DNA from: JBCCYM01 sp039190005
GTDB lineage: Bacteria; Pseudomonadota; Gammaproteobacteria; UBA12402
NCBI GenBank assembly: GCA_039190005.1
Contig: JBCCYM010000003.1
Location: 10,140-74,139 of the forward strand
Direction of reading: 5' to 3'
Length of the DNA stretch: 64,000 bases
Numbering within the stretch: the stretch's first letter is position 1; every line of letters starts with the position of its first letter. Shown one piece after another: positions 27,447-37,050 of the stretch. A program made the translations under genes and the position numbers. Below the pieces are notes generated by a model that saw only the letters and a list, made by a program, of their open reading frames with translations, was not told the origin of the DNA and ran no database searches.

Positions 27447-27601
27447 AGTTAATCTCCTATAAATGTTAATTATTAAAATCTATTATAGTCAATAATTTTC
27501 ACTTTTAAGATTTCAGTTCAATTAAATTTTGGAAAATCTTAGAGAGTGTTGAAATAACCATATACTGGGTAGTAGATGCCCTTCTCATATTATTCGTACA
27601 A

Positions 27602-27635
27602 TTGTCACATTGCTGTCATTTTTTAATGTTAACAT
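27602..27635 (+). promoter_or_regulatory. Pho box and -10 element upstream of ugpB
   Basis: TTGTCAC-ATTG-CTGTCAT (27602-27619) matches the PhoB-box layout of two CTGTCAT-like 7-mers with a 4-bp spacer. A TAACAT -10 hexamer at 27630-27635 follows after 10 bp, the spacing used in PhoB-activated promoters that lack a -35 box. E. coli ugp is PhoB-dependent in the same way. The ugpB ATG is 35 bp further on. Confidence 0.75.
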
Positions 27636-27669
27636 TAAAAGTTGATAAATTAGCAAACATCAATTATAA

Positions 27670-28974
27670 ATGCTTAAATACCTACTTTTGATTCTATCCC
27701 TTTGCTTCGCTAGCGCATCCGCGATACAAGCAAAAACACGTATTGTATTTTGGCATTCCATGGGCGGTCAATTAGGCGTGATTCTTAATCATTTGGTCAA
27801 GGAATTTAATGACTCACAACATCAATATGTCGTCGATGCCATTTATAAAGGACAGTATGCGGAATCACTCACCTCCACTGTGGCCGCGTTTCACGCGCAT
27901 AAAGCCCCGGATCTAGTTCAAGTTTTTGAGGTGGGCACAGCCACGATGTTAAGTTCAAAAGCGGCTATTGTGCCTGTTTATCGTCTAATGAAAGATAATA
28001 ATATACCGCTTAGCAGTCAGCAATTTTTTCCAGCCATTGGTGGTTATTACTCAAACACAAAAGGACAGTTAATGGCATTTCCTTTTAACAGCTCTTCACC
28101 GGTACTCTATTATAATAAAGAAGCATTCCGCATGGCGGGACTAAATCCTAATAAACCACCAAAAACCTGGCCACAGCTAGAAGCAGACAGTAAGCAATTA
28201 TTAAAAGCGGGTTATCAATGCGGCTTTACCACCGCTTGGCCCTCCTGGATACAGTTAGAAGTGTTTAGCGCTTGGCATAATAAACCCTTCGCGACACAGG
28301 GTAATGGTTTATTAGGCAATAATCCTCGTGTTAAATTTAATTATCCATTGCTAGTAAAACATATTGCCACACTGGGACGTTGGCAAAAAGAGCATATTTT
28401 TGAATATGGCGGGCAAGAAAGTAACGCGATCGCTTTGTTTGAAACAGGTGTTTGCCCAATGATAACTGATTCTTCAGGCGCGCTCGCGTCATTATCCAAG
28501 ACAGTCAAATTTCCTTTAGCTGTGGGCTATTTACCTTACTGGCCAGCCGATGGTGTCCCGCAAAATACCTCGATTGGTGGCGCGGCATTATGGGTGATGG
28601 CGGGTCATAGCAAACATGAATATAAAGGTATCGCTGAGTTTCTACAATTTTTAGCAAAAGCAAAAATTCAAGCGTACTGGTCAGAAAAAACAGGCTATTT
28701 GCCGGTGACGATGGCCGCGTATAATTATATTAAAAATCAAGGCTACTACCAGCGTCACCCGAATCAAGAGATCGCCATAAAAGAACTCAATCATAAACCA
28801 CCAACTCGCTATTCAAAAGGTATCCGCTTAGGCAATTACAGCTTGATTCGCAAAATAAATAGCAGCGCTATTGAAGCCGTCATGTCACAACAGATGACCG
28901 CCAAACAGGCTTTAGACAAAGCGGTTAAAGAAGATAATTTATTGTTGGAACAATTTCATCTGAGTATACAATAA
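27670..28974 (+). CDS. ugpB: Glycerol-3-phosphate ABC transporter, periplasmic binding protein
   Basis: The 434-residue protein has a Sec signal peptide (about residues 1-21) and matches UgpB: VFWHSMGGQLGVILN at the mature N terminus, PDLVQVFEVGTATML, AFPFNSSSPVLYYNKEAF and NTSIGGAALWVMAG. UgpB captures sn-glycerol-3-phosphate and glycerophosphodiesters in the periplasm. It is the first of four genes in the order ugpB-ugpA-ugpE-ugpC with spacings of 2, -4 and 12 bp, as in E. coli. A Pho box lies just upstream. No ugpQ phosphodiesterase follows. Confidence 0.95.
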   Translation: MLKYLLLILSLCFASASAIQAKTRIVFWHSMGGQLGVILNHLVKEFNDSQHQYVVDAIYKGQYAESLTSTVAAFHAHKAPDLVQVFEVGTATMLSSKAAIVPVYRLMKDNNIPLSSQQFFPAIGGYYSNTKGQLMAFPFNSSSPVLYYNKEAFRMAGLNPNKPPKTWPQLEADSKQLLKAGYQCGFTTAWPSWIQLEVFSAWHNKPFATQGNGLLGNNPRVKFNYPLLVKHIATLGRWQKEHIFEYGGQESNAIALFETGVCPMITDSSGALASLSKTVKFPLAVGYLPYWPADGVPQNTSIGGAALWVMAGHSKHEYKGIAEFLQFLAKAKIQAYWSEKTGYLPVTMAAYNYIKNQGYYQRHPNQEIAIKELNHKPPTRYSKGIRLGNYSLIRKINSSAIEAVMSQQMTAKQALDKAVKEDNLLLEQFHLSIQ

Positions 28975-28976
28975 TC

Positions 28977-29852
28977 ATGCCTATTTTTCGCAATCGTTAT
29001 TTACCTTATTTTTTCATTGCACCTCAAATTATTGTGACCCTGCTGTTTTTTATTTGGCCGGCATTGACAGCATTCAGGCAATCTTTCTTTCTCCAGGACG
29101 CTTTCGGTTTAAAGCATCATTTTATTGGTTTAAAGAACTATTATTTCTTACTCGCAAGCGGTAGTTATTGGCATTCAATTTTAATCACCTTATTGTTCAG
29201 CGCGGTTGTCGCCGTGTTTACTTTAGGACTTGCTTTATTTATTGCCACACTCGTGAATCGTGTGGTACGCTTTTCAACGGGCTATCGTGTCTTATTGATT
29301 TTGCCTTACGCGGTCGCGCCGGCAATTGCTGGGATCTTATGGCGATTTCTTTTTAATCCGGCTATTGGGATATGCAGTTATGTCTTATCCTTATTAGGTT
29401 ACCATTGGAATTATTTACTCAATGGCAAACAAGCGTTTATTTTAATTTGTATCGCCGCCATTTGGCAGCAATTCAGCTATAATTTTTTGTTTTTTGTTGC
29501 CAGTTTACAAGCGATTCCAAAGTCATTACTTGAAGCTGCGTCTATTGATGGCGCCAACGTTTGGCAACGGTTCTGGCATGTGATTTGGCCTTTACTGTCA
29601 CCAACAACATTTTTTCTGTTGGTGATTAATGTGATCTACGCGTTTTTTGATACATTTGGTATTGTGCAAACCGTCACCCAAGGTGGTCCGGCGAACGCGA
29701 CCAACTTAGTTGTGTATAAAGTGTATAGTGATGGTTTCTTAGGCATGAATTATGGCAGCTCAGCGGCGCAGTCAGTCATCTTAATGCTGATTGTGATTTT
29801 CTTAACGGTTTTACAATTTAGATACGCGGAAAAAAAGGTACACTATCAATGA
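28977..29852 (+). CDS. ugpA: Glycerol-3-phosphate ABC transporter, permease UgpA
   Basis: The 291-residue inner-membrane protein has six predicted helices and the EAA loop of binding-protein-dependent permeases (EAASIDGANVWQRFWHVIWP, about residues 185-204). The family-specific stretch TQGGPANATNLVVYKVY follows. It forms the channel with UgpE. It begins 2 bp after the ugpB stop and overlaps ugpE by 4 bp, so all are one transcript. Confidence 0.95.
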   Translation: MPIFRNRYLPYFFIAPQIIVTLLFFIWPALTAFRQSFFLQDAFGLKHHFIGLKNYYFLLASGSYWHSILITLLFSAVVAVFTLGLALFIATLVNRVVRFSTGYRVLLILPYAVAPAIAGILWRFLFNPAIGICSYVLSLLGYHWNYLLNGKQAFILICIAAIWQQFSYNFLFFVASLQAIPKSLLEAASIDGANVWQRFWHVIWPLLSPTTFFLLVINVIYAFFDTFGIVQTVTQGGPANATNLVVYKVYSDGFLGMNYGSSAAQSVILMLIVIFLTVLQFRYAEKKVHYQ

Positions 29853-30700
29853 TAAAGCATCGTTCATTATTGCTGACGATAGGCACCCATGTGATACTCG
29901 TCTTGTGGCTGTTCATCATGCTGTTTCCAATCTATCTCGCCCTGGCCACATCCAGCCATAACGAACAATCTCTGTTACACGCGCCTATTCCGCTTAGTTT
30001 TGGCCATCATTTTTTACAGAATTACAAGTTGGTTTTATTCCATGGACTTAACGCCTTGGGCGGTATACCTGTTTGGGTGATGTTAAAAAACAGTTTAATC
30101 ATGGCACTGCTTATCGCCTTTGGTAAAATCATTGTCTCTATCTTTGCCGCTTACGCGATTGTTTATTTTCGCTTTCCGTTGCGGATGTTTTTCTTTTGGC
30201 TGATATTTATGACATTGATGCTGCCAGTAGAAGTTAGAATTGTGCCAACGTTTCAAGTTGTCGCTGAATTTCATCTTATCGATAGCTATTGGGGGCTTTC
30301 TTTGCCTTTAATCGCCTCCGCGACAGCGACCTTTTTATTTCGTCAATTTTTTCGCACCATTCCCTCGGAACTGTTAGAAGCCGCGAGAGTAGATGGCGCC
30401 GGTCCGTTACGGTTTTTTCTTGATATTCTCCTGCCATTATCACGCACCAATATTGCCGCTTTGTTTATTATTATGTTTCTATACGGTTGGAATCAATACC
30501 TGTGGCCGTTACTGGCAACAACTACTGGCGATATGAGCACCATTGTCATGGGTATGCAACGGCTGGCGAATATAGCTGATCAAATCCCCCAGTGGAATTA
30601 CATTATGGCGACAGCTATTCTGGCACTACTGCCACCGGTAGTGATTATCATCGTATTGCAAAAGCTATTTGTAAGAGGTTTGATTGATAGTGAAAAATAA
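29849..30700 (+). CDS. ugpE: Glycerol-3-phosphate ABC transporter, permease UgpE
   Basis: The 283-residue, six-helix permease carries its EAA loop in LLEAARVDGAGPLRFFLDIL (about residues 172-191) and the UgpE-typical FLYGWNQYLWPLLATT and MGMQRLAN segments. It pairs with UgpA, and UgpC docks on both EAA loops. Its ATG overlaps the ugpA stop (ATGA), and ugpC follows after 12 bp. Confidence 0.95.
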   Translation: MIKHRSLLLTIGTHVILVLWLFIMLFPIYLALATSSHNEQSLLHAPIPLSFGHHFLQNYKLVLFHGLNALGGIPVWVMLKNSLIMALLIAFGKIIVSIFAAYAIVYFRFPLRMFFFWLIFMTLMLPVEVRIVPTFQVVAEFHLIDSYWGLSLPLIASATATFLFRQFFRTIPSELLEAARVDGAGPLRFFLDILLPLSRTNIAALFIIMFLYGWNQYLWPLLATTTGDMSTIVMGMQRLANIADQIPQWNYIMATAILALLPPVVIIIVLQKLFVRGLIDSEK

Positions 30701-30712
30701 TAGGTTGGGTGT

Positions 30713-31834
30713 ATGTCTACATTAGAATTAAAAAACCTTAGTAAAAAATATAAGGATACCACCATTATATCCGCGTTGGATGTATCGGTTAAAAGTGGCG
30801 AATTTGTTGTCATTGTCGGACCTTCCGGTTCCGGCAAATCAACCTTGCTGAGAATGGTTGCCGGCCTTGAAGACATCAGCGGCGGCGATATTATTTTAAA
30901 TGGACAACCCATTAGCAAGCTTGAACCCAAAGATAGAGATATCGCCATGATATTTCAAAACTATGCTTTATATCCGCATATGACTGTGTTTAACAATATG
31001 GCCTATGGTTTACGCATGCGTAAATTAGCAAAAACGGAGATCACAAAACGCATCAACCATATTGCCAATATTTTAGGTTTGGAAAAATTATTGCAACGAC
31101 TTCCTAGAGATTTATCAGGCGGACAACGACAACGCGTGGCGATGGGGCGGGCACTGGTCAGAAAAGCACAATTATTTTTGTTTGATGAACCCTTATCTAA
31201 CCTTGACGCCAAACTGAGAGTCAAAACCCGTCTGGAAATTAAAAAACTACAAGATGACTTAAAAATAACCAGCTTGTATGTCACCCATGATCAAGTCGAA
31301 GCCATGACTTTGGCGGACCGTATTATCCTGTTGAATAGTGGAAAAATTGAGCAGATCGGCTCACCGCTTGAATTATATCTCAACCCTGCCAGTCAGTTTG
31401 TAGCTGGATTTATTGGTTCACCAAGTATGAACTTTGTCGACGTCAATTTAGAAAAGCAACACTTGCTTTTGTCAAATGGCTCAAAAATTCAGTTAGATTA
31501 TTTACCTGATACCAATAATACCCAAGTGGTGATGGGTATTAGACCGGAGATGTTAAAAGTTGTCGACCAACAAGAAGAAAAAAATTTCCCTCATATTTGT
31601 TTTACCATTGAATGGGTAGAAGCACTGGGCACGGATAGTTACGCTTATGGTAAATTAAGCGACAGCAATACTTTATTCACCGTTAGATTATCGGGCAAAT
31701 ACCGTATCCACCGAGGTGATGTGTTAGATTTATTCATTGATCCAAAGTTTATTTATCTATTTGATAAACAATCTGGATTGAGAATTTCGCCTGAACTACC
31801 GACAACCCTGGGCGTCGATGTGCAAATCGCGTAA
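30713..31834 (+). CDS. ugpC: Glycerol-3-phosphate ABC transporter, ATPase UgpC
   Basis: The 373-residue ATPase belongs to the MalK/UgpC (CUT1) group: Walker A GPSGSGKST at residues 36-44, the Q-loop FQNYALYPHMTV, signature LSGGQRQRVAMGRAL, Walker B LFLFDEPLSNLDA, and a C-terminal OB-fold regulatory domain (MGIRPEML onwards). In E. coli that domain senses cytoplasmic phosphate or the PTS protein EIIA-Glc. It ends the ugp operon and converges on the DUF4174 gene with only 16 bp between stops. Nothing resembling a T-rich terminator lies in that gap. Confidence 0.95.
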   Translation: MSTLELKNLSKKYKDTTIISALDVSVKSGEFVVIVGPSGSGKSTLLRMVAGLEDISGGDIILNGQPISKLEPKDRDIAMIFQNYALYPHMTVFNNMAYGLRMRKLAKTEITKRINHIANILGLEKLLQRLPRDLSGGQRQRVAMGRALVRKAQLFLFDEPLSNLDAKLRVKTRLEIKKLQDDLKITSLYVTHDQVEAMTLADRIILLNSGKIEQIGSPLELYLNPASQFVAGFIGSPSMNFVDVNLEKQHLLLSNGSKIQLDYLPDTNNTQVVMGIRPEMLKVVDQQEEKNFPHICFTIEWVEALGTDSYAYGKLSDSNTLFTVRLSGKYRIHRGDVLDLFIDPKFIYLFDKQSGLRISPELPTTLGVDVQIA

Positions 31835-31850
31835 TATTATTTATAGCGAT

Positions 31851-32297
31851 TTAACGACCGCTTCCCATTTGTCGCATCGGCATTTTATCAACGATCTTAA
31901 ATACATTCTCAAGCATGGCATCGTCTTCTTTTTGTTGTGCGGGAAACGTGTATTTTAAATGACCATCTTTACCAATAAGCGCGATTGAATTAGCAATTTT
32001 TTTAGTTAATTTCTGATCAACTGTCACCGTAACCGCCTGTTTGGTCTGAGGAAAAATCTGGTCATACGTGCTGGGCTTATTTTTATGCTGTCTGAAAACA
32101 AGCATCTCTCTATCATTTAACTGTGCCGCATAGTGATGCCAATCTATTGGTTTTTGCGTACTTTGAGACGCGGTTACAGATGGTAATAACAAAATACGAT
32201 GATGCCAGCGAAAGTCCGACAAGGATTTTGATTGCACACTGGCAAAAATAGATACGGGAATAAACACCCCTAACAAAATTTTGCTTAAAAACTTCAT
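31851..32297 (-). CDS. Exported DUF4174-family protein
   Basis: The 148-residue protein has a signal peptide (hydrophobic residues about 5-20, ending near SVQSK) and the DUF4174 pattern: SLSDFRWHHRILLLPS at the mature start, a basic middle region, and the IALIGKDGHLKYTF then LENVFKIVDKMPMRQ ending. The family is widespread in Proteobacteria and of unknown function; the fold resembles thioredoxin-like proteins without the CxxC. It is convergent with ugpC and lies 65 bp downstream of the dusA stop on the same strand... that is, it is transcribed away from dusA's end only if an own promoter exists at 32298-32361. Confidence 0.85.
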   Translation of the reverse strand: MKFLSKILLGVFIPVSIFASVQSKSLSDFRWHHRILLLPSVTASQSTQKPIDWHHYAAQLNDREMLVFRQHKNKPSTYDQIFPQTKQAVTVTVDQKLTKKIANSIALIGKDGHLKYTFPAQQKEDDAMLENVFKIVDKMPMRQMGSGR

Positions 32298-32361
32298 AGC
32301 TTACCTCATTTATAATTAGAACTATTTCACAAACTATAACACGGCAAACATATATTACAAA

Positions 32362-33354
32362 CTAATGCATTAGCTCAATTGCCGATAATAACACATCAAT
32401 ACCCGCATTTTTTTGATGGATATGTTCACTTAAATAACGACGCCATTGTTTTCCTTTAGGCACACCACGAAAAAACCCCATCAGATGCCGTAGCAGCGAC
32501 GCTAAAGGGACACCTCGATCAAGCTGGCGCTGAACATAATGACTGTATTGCTGTAATATCTCTACAGCAGTCACTTGCTTGGTCGAGCAAGCGTAAAAAT
32601 GCTGATCAATTTCACTTAAAAAATACGGCGCCTGATAGGCTTTACGCCCAATCATCACGCCATCGACATTATGTAAATGCTGGTGAATGCTGTCATAATC
32701 ACTAATGCCGCCATTGATAATGATTTCCAAATCCGGAAAATCACGTTTAAGCTGATAAACACGTTGATATTGCAATGGTGGAATATCCCGATTTTGTTTC
32801 GGACTTAAACCTTGAAGCCAAGCTTTGCGCGCGTGAATAATAAATGTTTCGCAGCCCGTTCGCGCCACTGTCTCAATAAATTGATGCAAGGCTTGGTAAC
32901 TATCCTGATCATCAACGCCAATACGTGTTTTAACCGTCACCGGAATAGCAACCACCGCTCGCATGGCGGCAACACAATCCGCCACCAATTGTGGTTCTTT
33001 CATCAGGCAAACACCAAAACGACCTGATTGCACACGATCGCTGGGACAACCAATATTCAAATTAATTTCATCATAACCGTATTGCTCACCCAGTTTAGCG
33101 CAACGCGCTAATTCATCCGCAACACTACCGCCCAATTGTAAAGCGATGGGATGTTCTTCTTGATTAAATGATAAGAATCTTTCAGGACCAGCATGGCACA
33201 CGGCTTTAGCAACCACCATCTCACTATAAAGCAACGCGTTCTTAGTCAGCAGACGAAAAAGATAACGGCAATGTTTATCGGTCCAATCCATCATTGGCGC
33301 GATAGAAATTCTACGGTTTATGATTCGTTCACGCTCGCCAGGATCAGACATCAT
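32362..33354 (-). CDS. dusA: tRNA-dihydrouridine synthase A
   Basis: The 330-residue flavoprotein matches DusA, which reduces U20 and U20a of tRNA. Typical stretches are RRISIAPMMDWTDKHCRYLF near the N terminus, INLNIGCPSDRVQSGRFG with the conserved GCP cysteine, IPVTVKTRIGVDD, and FIIHARKAWLQGLSPKQNR. FMN phosphate-binding IINGGISD and VDGVMIGRKAYQ follow. The ATG overlaps the lapB stop by 4 bp, so it is translated with lapA-lapB, an unusual partner for this gene. Confidence 0.95.
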   Translation of the reverse strand: MMSDPGERERIINRRISIAPMMDWTDKHCRYLFRLLTKNALLYSEMVVAKAVCHAGPERFLSFNQEEHPIALQLGGSVADELARCAKLGEQYGYDEINLNIGCPSDRVQSGRFGVCLMKEPQLVADCVAAMRAVVAIPVTVKTRIGVDDQDSYQALHQFIETVARTGCETFIIHARKAWLQGLSPKQNRDIPPLQYQRVYQLKRDFPDLEIIINGGISDYDSIHQHLHNVDGVMIGRKAYQAPYFLSEIDQHFYACSTKQVTAVEILQQYSHYVQRQLDRGVPLASLLRHLMGFFRGVPKGKQWRRYLSEHIHQKNAGIDVLLSAIELMH

Positions 33355-34517
33355 TTGTCTTCAGTCAGATAGGAATAGCGAATTTCTCCCCAAGATTTAC
33401 AGCTGGGACAGAGCCAATGCATGGTTTTACCGGAAAAACCACAGGCCTCACATTTATAACGTGGATGCTCGGATTGTAGCTTTTCAGTCACACCATGCAA
33501 TAATCGCAGCACAGCTTGCTCCGCTGGATTTGCCTTTGTCATTTTTAAAGTAATCAAATAATGTAAACCCAGCATTGATGGATGCTTATTGACATAATCC
33601 ACCAAGGCGTTGACAATCACCTCATCCTGGCACCAATTATTAAATTGCTCGACAATAATCAAAATGATGGGACTCTGCGGATATTTACGCAAAATTTCAT
33701 GGATATACTGCTCTAATACGTCTTCCTCACCCAGAGATTGATAGGCTTCGCTCAGTAAAGTAATCACTTCAGATATAAAATTGGGATTTTTTTCACCAGC
33801 TTGGCGGTAAATACGAATGGCATGTTTATGTCTACCAGAGATATATTCCAACTCGCCAAGCAACAAACTGGCACGCACACAGTTTTTATCGACAGAAAGC
33901 GCTTGTTTTAAATAATTATAGGCGTTATCCGTACTGCCGCTTTCAATATCAATTTCAGCTAACTCGCAATAGTAATGCGCGATTTGACGCTGCGTTGATT
34001 TGCCGGTTTCAAGCGCGATTTTTTGAGCGGTGTTTATCGCTTTTTCCCATGCTTTTTCTTGTTGATAGATATCCAATAAAAAACCTAGACTTCTTGGCGT
34101 ATAGGCTTTTAATTCAACCAGTTTACTGAATAGTTTTTCAGCGCGGTCAAAAACACCGGCACCAAGATAATCGGTAGCCAAAGCTAACATTGCCTCGTTA
34201 CGATCTTCAGCGGTTAAACTCGGACGAGCGATTAAATTTTGATGAATACGGATAGCGCGGTTGACTTCACCTCGACGACGGAACAAATTACCCAACGCCA
34301 AATGTGTTTCAACCGTATCACTATCAACTTCCAACATTTTTATAAAGTGATCAACGGCTTTATCCGGTTCTTCGTTTAATAAAAAATTTAAACCTTGCAA
34401 ATAATCACGCGGCAAAGACTGACGTTGCGTCTTATCATCAGTACGCGAATACTGCAACAGGTATACCAGCAGTACACCAGCAAGTAATCCAACAAATAGC
34501 AATAACAACTGTGTCAT
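33351..34517 (-). CDS. lapB: Lipopolysaccharide assembly protein LapB
   Basis: The 388-residue protein has an N-terminal membrane helix (residues about 3-20), a series of TPR repeats (about 45-330) and a C-terminal rubredoxin-like zinc site, CEACG...CPSC, at about 363-380. This is the LapB/YciM layout. LapB presents LpxC to FtsH and so limits lipid A synthesis, acting at the inner-membrane cytoplasmic face together with LapA. It lies 18 bp after lapA and overlaps dusA by 4 bp. Confidence 0.95.
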   Translation of the reverse strand: MTQLLLLFVGLLAGVLLVYLLQYSRTDDKTQRQSLPRDYLQGLNFLLNEEPDKAVDHFIKMLEVDSDTVETHLALGNLFRRRGEVNRAIRIHQNLIARPSLTAEDRNEAMLALATDYLGAGVFDRAEKLFSKLVELKAYTPRSLGFLLDIYQQEKAWEKAINTAQKIALETGKSTQRQIAHYYCELAEIDIESGSTDNAYNYLKQALSVDKNCVRASLLLGELEYISGRHKHAIRIYRQAGEKNPNFISEVITLLSEAYQSLGEEDVLEQYIHEILRKYPQSPIILIIVEQFNNWCQDEVIVNALVDYVNKHPSMLGLHYLITLKMTKANPAEQAVLRLLHGVTEKLQSEHPRYKCEACGFSGKTMHWLCPSCKSWGEIRYSYLTEDK

Positions 34518-34535
34518 ATGAAATTTTTATAGGGT

Positions 34536-34826
34536 TTAATTTTTATCTTTGATGGGAATGTCTCTTAAATTCTTGACTTCCTGTTCAGCGTTTTTTAGCT
34601 TTCGTCGCAAACGTCGAATTTTTAAACGTAGTGTAATCACACGAATAAAACCAATACCACCGCCAAGTAATACACCTAAAAACAAGCTGATTGCCAAAAG
34701 CAATGATAAAGCGACAGTAACATTGCCAAAATAATAATTAAAATCCACGGTTTTGGAATTCAACATGGCAAACATCGTGCCGAATACCACAATAACCAAG
34801 ATAATAATATAACTGATTAGTTTCAC
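34536..34826 (-). CDS. lapA: Lipopolysaccharide assembly protein LapA
   Basis: The 96-residue DUF1049 protein has two membrane helices (residues about 3-20 and 39-63) with the signature NSKTVDFNYYFG between them, then a charged coiled-coil tail (about 65-96). LapA works with LapB in lipopolysaccharide control. It lies downstream of rpsA as in most Gammaproteobacteria, though the ihfB gene that usually sits between is absent and a repeat-rich gap of 403 bp takes its place. Confidence 0.92.
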   Translation of the reverse strand: MKLISYIIILVIVVFGTMFAMLNSKTVDFNYYFGNVTVALSLLLAISLFLGVLLGGGIGFIRVITLRLKIRRLRRKLKNAEQEVKNLRDIPIKDKN

Positions 34827-35229
34827 TTTTTTCTCCTGACTATACTTAATAATAGTTTCTTCGTCATGCCTGTCTACACAGCAATGACTGATAAGATATT
34901 ACCTGATATAAATCGGTGTAATGTAAACTAGTTTAGCATAACTGAATGTTAGCGAAAAGATGAGATATGTGGATTCCCACACCTTGCCCGCCATTCCTGC
35001 ACCCCTTCGACAAGCTCAGGGACCGCAGGCTCAGGAACCACGCTTCGTCATGCTCAGGATAAAATCCAGGAGAAAAATGTGTATGGGTGTGGTTTTAATG
35101 TAGCAAGACATATATACACAAACTACCATACTGCTCTCAACAATATCGAGCGTATTGTCGAAAGAAAAAATCTCTATGCCTATAGTTTGTTCCCTGGATT
35201 CCCGCTTTCGCGGGAATGACGTAGGGAGA
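34827..35229. repeat. Repeat-rich gap: CTTCGACAAGCTCAGGG units and an interrupted 85-bp element
   Basis: CTTCGACAAGCTCAGGGACC lies at about 35006-35025. From about 35046 a damaged copy of the 85-bp element begins (CGTCATGC..., ATCCAGGAGAAAAATG at 35063). It is split by about 90 bp of unrelated AT-rich sequence and resumes at 35170-35220 (CTATGCCTATAGTTTGTTCC, then GGATTCCCGC...GCGGGAATGAC). No gene is visible; this is where ihfB sits in many relatives. The end of the element is 10 bp from the rpsA stop. Confidence 0.8.
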
Positions 35230-36912
35230 TCAGTTCTGCTTTTCTTCTTCTTTAGCTTGTAACAGATCGCCAAGCGTTGCTTTACCAGCGGCACTCGCGT
35301 TTTTACTGATTTCTTTAAGGATTTTCGCGTCAGCCTGCTCAATCGCTTTAATTGAGAGCTGCACTTCTCGGTTACGATAATCAAAACCAACAATCTTAGC
35401 TTCAATCTCATTACCCACAGCAAATTGCTTAGACAAATCACTTACTTTCTTAGATGATACATCTTCAGCACGCATGGTCGCGTGAATATTATCCTCTAAA
35501 TCGATTTTCAGCACTTTACTTTCAACCGCGGTAATCTTACCTTTGACCAAACTACCTTTATCATGCGCTTGCGTATAATCGGTAAATGGGTCTTGATGCA
35601 ACTGTTTAATACCCAAAGAAATGCGTTCTTGCTCCGCTTCTATCGCTAAAATGACAACCTCGATTTCTTCATTTTTCTTAAGCTGTCGCATTTTTTTATC
35701 CGCTTCAGCCAAATCCCAAGCGACATCAGAACGATGAATTAAACCATCAATACTGCCTTCCAAACCAATGAACACACCAAAATCAGTAATTGATTTGACC
35801 ACACCATTAAGCTTCTCGCCTTTTTTATGACTGTCGGCAAATTGGGTCCACGGGTTCTCAGAACACTGTTTAATCCCCAGCGATATACGATGACGATCTT
35901 CATCAACTTCAAGCACCATGACTTCAAGTTCTTGATCCAATGACACCAGTTTACTCGGTTGGGCGTTTTTGTTCGACCAATCCATTTCTGACATATGTAC
36001 CAAACCTTCAATACCTTCTTTGAGCTCAATGAAACAACCATAGTCAGTCACATTGGTAACTCGCCCTTTGACGCGACTACCTACCGGATAGCTCTCTTTC
36101 ACACCTTTCCAAGGATCACCGGTAAGTTGTTTAATGCCAAGAGAAACACGATTTTTATCACGATCAATTTTTAAAACGGATACTTTAATTTTTTGGTCTT
36201 TGTCAATGATATCACTAGGATGTTTAATTCGTCGCCAAGACATGTCCGTAATATGCAATAGACCATCAATACCGCCCAAATCAATGAAGGCGCCATAATC
36301 GGTAAGATTTTTGACAGTACCTTCAACTTCATCCCCTTCTTTGAGGTTTTCCAACAAGTTTGAACGCTCTTCAGAAATACTCGCTTCTAATACAGCGCGA
36401 CGCGACAACACAATATTATTGCGTTTGCTATCCATTTTGATTATTTTTAATTCAAATTCTTTATGCTCAAATTCACCGGGATCGCGTATTGGTCGCACAT
36501 CCGCCAAAGAACCGGGTAGAAAACCTTTTAATCCCATGACTTCAACCATAAACCCACCTTTTACTCGAGTGGTGACATAACCGTTCACATTGGTTTCAGT
36601 ATCATAGAGCTCCTGTAGCTCACGCCACGATTCGGCGCGTTTGGCCTTATCACGCGATAAACGTGTTTCACCATAGCCATCTTCAATCATGTCTAAAGCG
36701 ACATCAACCTCATCACCGACATTGACTTCTAATTCACCTTTAGCGTTCTCAAACTGTTCACGAGGAATAATACCCTCAGATTTTAAGCCGGCATTGACAA
36801 TCACATAATCCTTATCAATTCGGATCACTGTCCCTCTTATAATTGTACCCGGTCTTAAGATTTCATTAGCAAAACTTTGTTCTAAAAGTTCGGCAAAATT
36901 TTCATTCATCAT
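35230..36912 (-). CDS. rpsA: 30S ribosomal protein S1
   Basis: The 560-residue protein contains six S1 RNA-binding domains, visible as repeated motifs: GTVIRIDKDYVIVNAGLKS, NGYVTTRVKGGFMVEVMG, GTVKNLTDYGAFIDLGGIDG, GRVTNVTDYGCFIELKEGIEG, GVVKSITDFGVFIGLEGSIDG and GKITAVESKVLKIDLEDN. Domains 1-2 bind the ribosome and 3-6 bind mRNA leaders. The first two codons are both ATG. The short C-terminal tail is Lys/Glu-rich. The gene follows cmk by 138 bp, the classical cmk-rpsA order, and probably has its own promoter and leader in that gap. Confidence 0.98.
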   Translation of the reverse strand: MMNENFAELLEQSFANEILRPGTIIRGTVIRIDKDYVIVNAGLKSEGIIPREQFENAKGELEVNVGDEVDVALDMIEDGYGETRLSRDKAKRAESWRELQELYDTETNVNGYVTTRVKGGFMVEVMGLKGFLPGSLADVRPIRDPGEFEHKEFELKIIKMDSKRNNIVLSRRAVLEASISEERSNLLENLKEGDEVEGTVKNLTDYGAFIDLGGIDGLLHITDMSWRRIKHPSDIIDKDQKIKVSVLKIDRDKNRVSLGIKQLTGDPWKGVKESYPVGSRVKGRVTNVTDYGCFIELKEGIEGLVHMSEMDWSNKNAQPSKLVSLDQELEVMVLEVDEDRHRISLGIKQCSENPWTQFADSHKKGEKLNGVVKSITDFGVFIGLEGSIDGLIHRSDVAWDLAEADKKMRQLKKNEEIEVVILAIEAEQERISLGIKQLHQDPFTDYTQAHDKGSLVKGKITAVESKVLKIDLEDNIHATMRAEDVSSKKVSDLSKQFAVGNEIEAKIVGFDYRNREVQLSIKAIEQADAKILKEISKNASAAGKATLGDLLQAKEEEKQN

Positions 36913-37050
36913 TATTAAAAGATTTCCACATTGTATTTACAGGATCGTAATAATCCCATCTATTCGAGTTTCGACAAAAAAATACCTCGCCCGCCGCAAA
37001 GCGGAAGCAATAAATTTTTTGGCTAAGGTCTCGAAAATAAAAAAATAAAT

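Noticed and set aside
36912..37050. Small GC-rich hairpin followed by T-rich sequence between cmk and rpsA, considered as a terminator or attenuator
   Set aside because: The stem is only about 4 bp and its T-run is not directly adjacent; the evidence is too weak to call.
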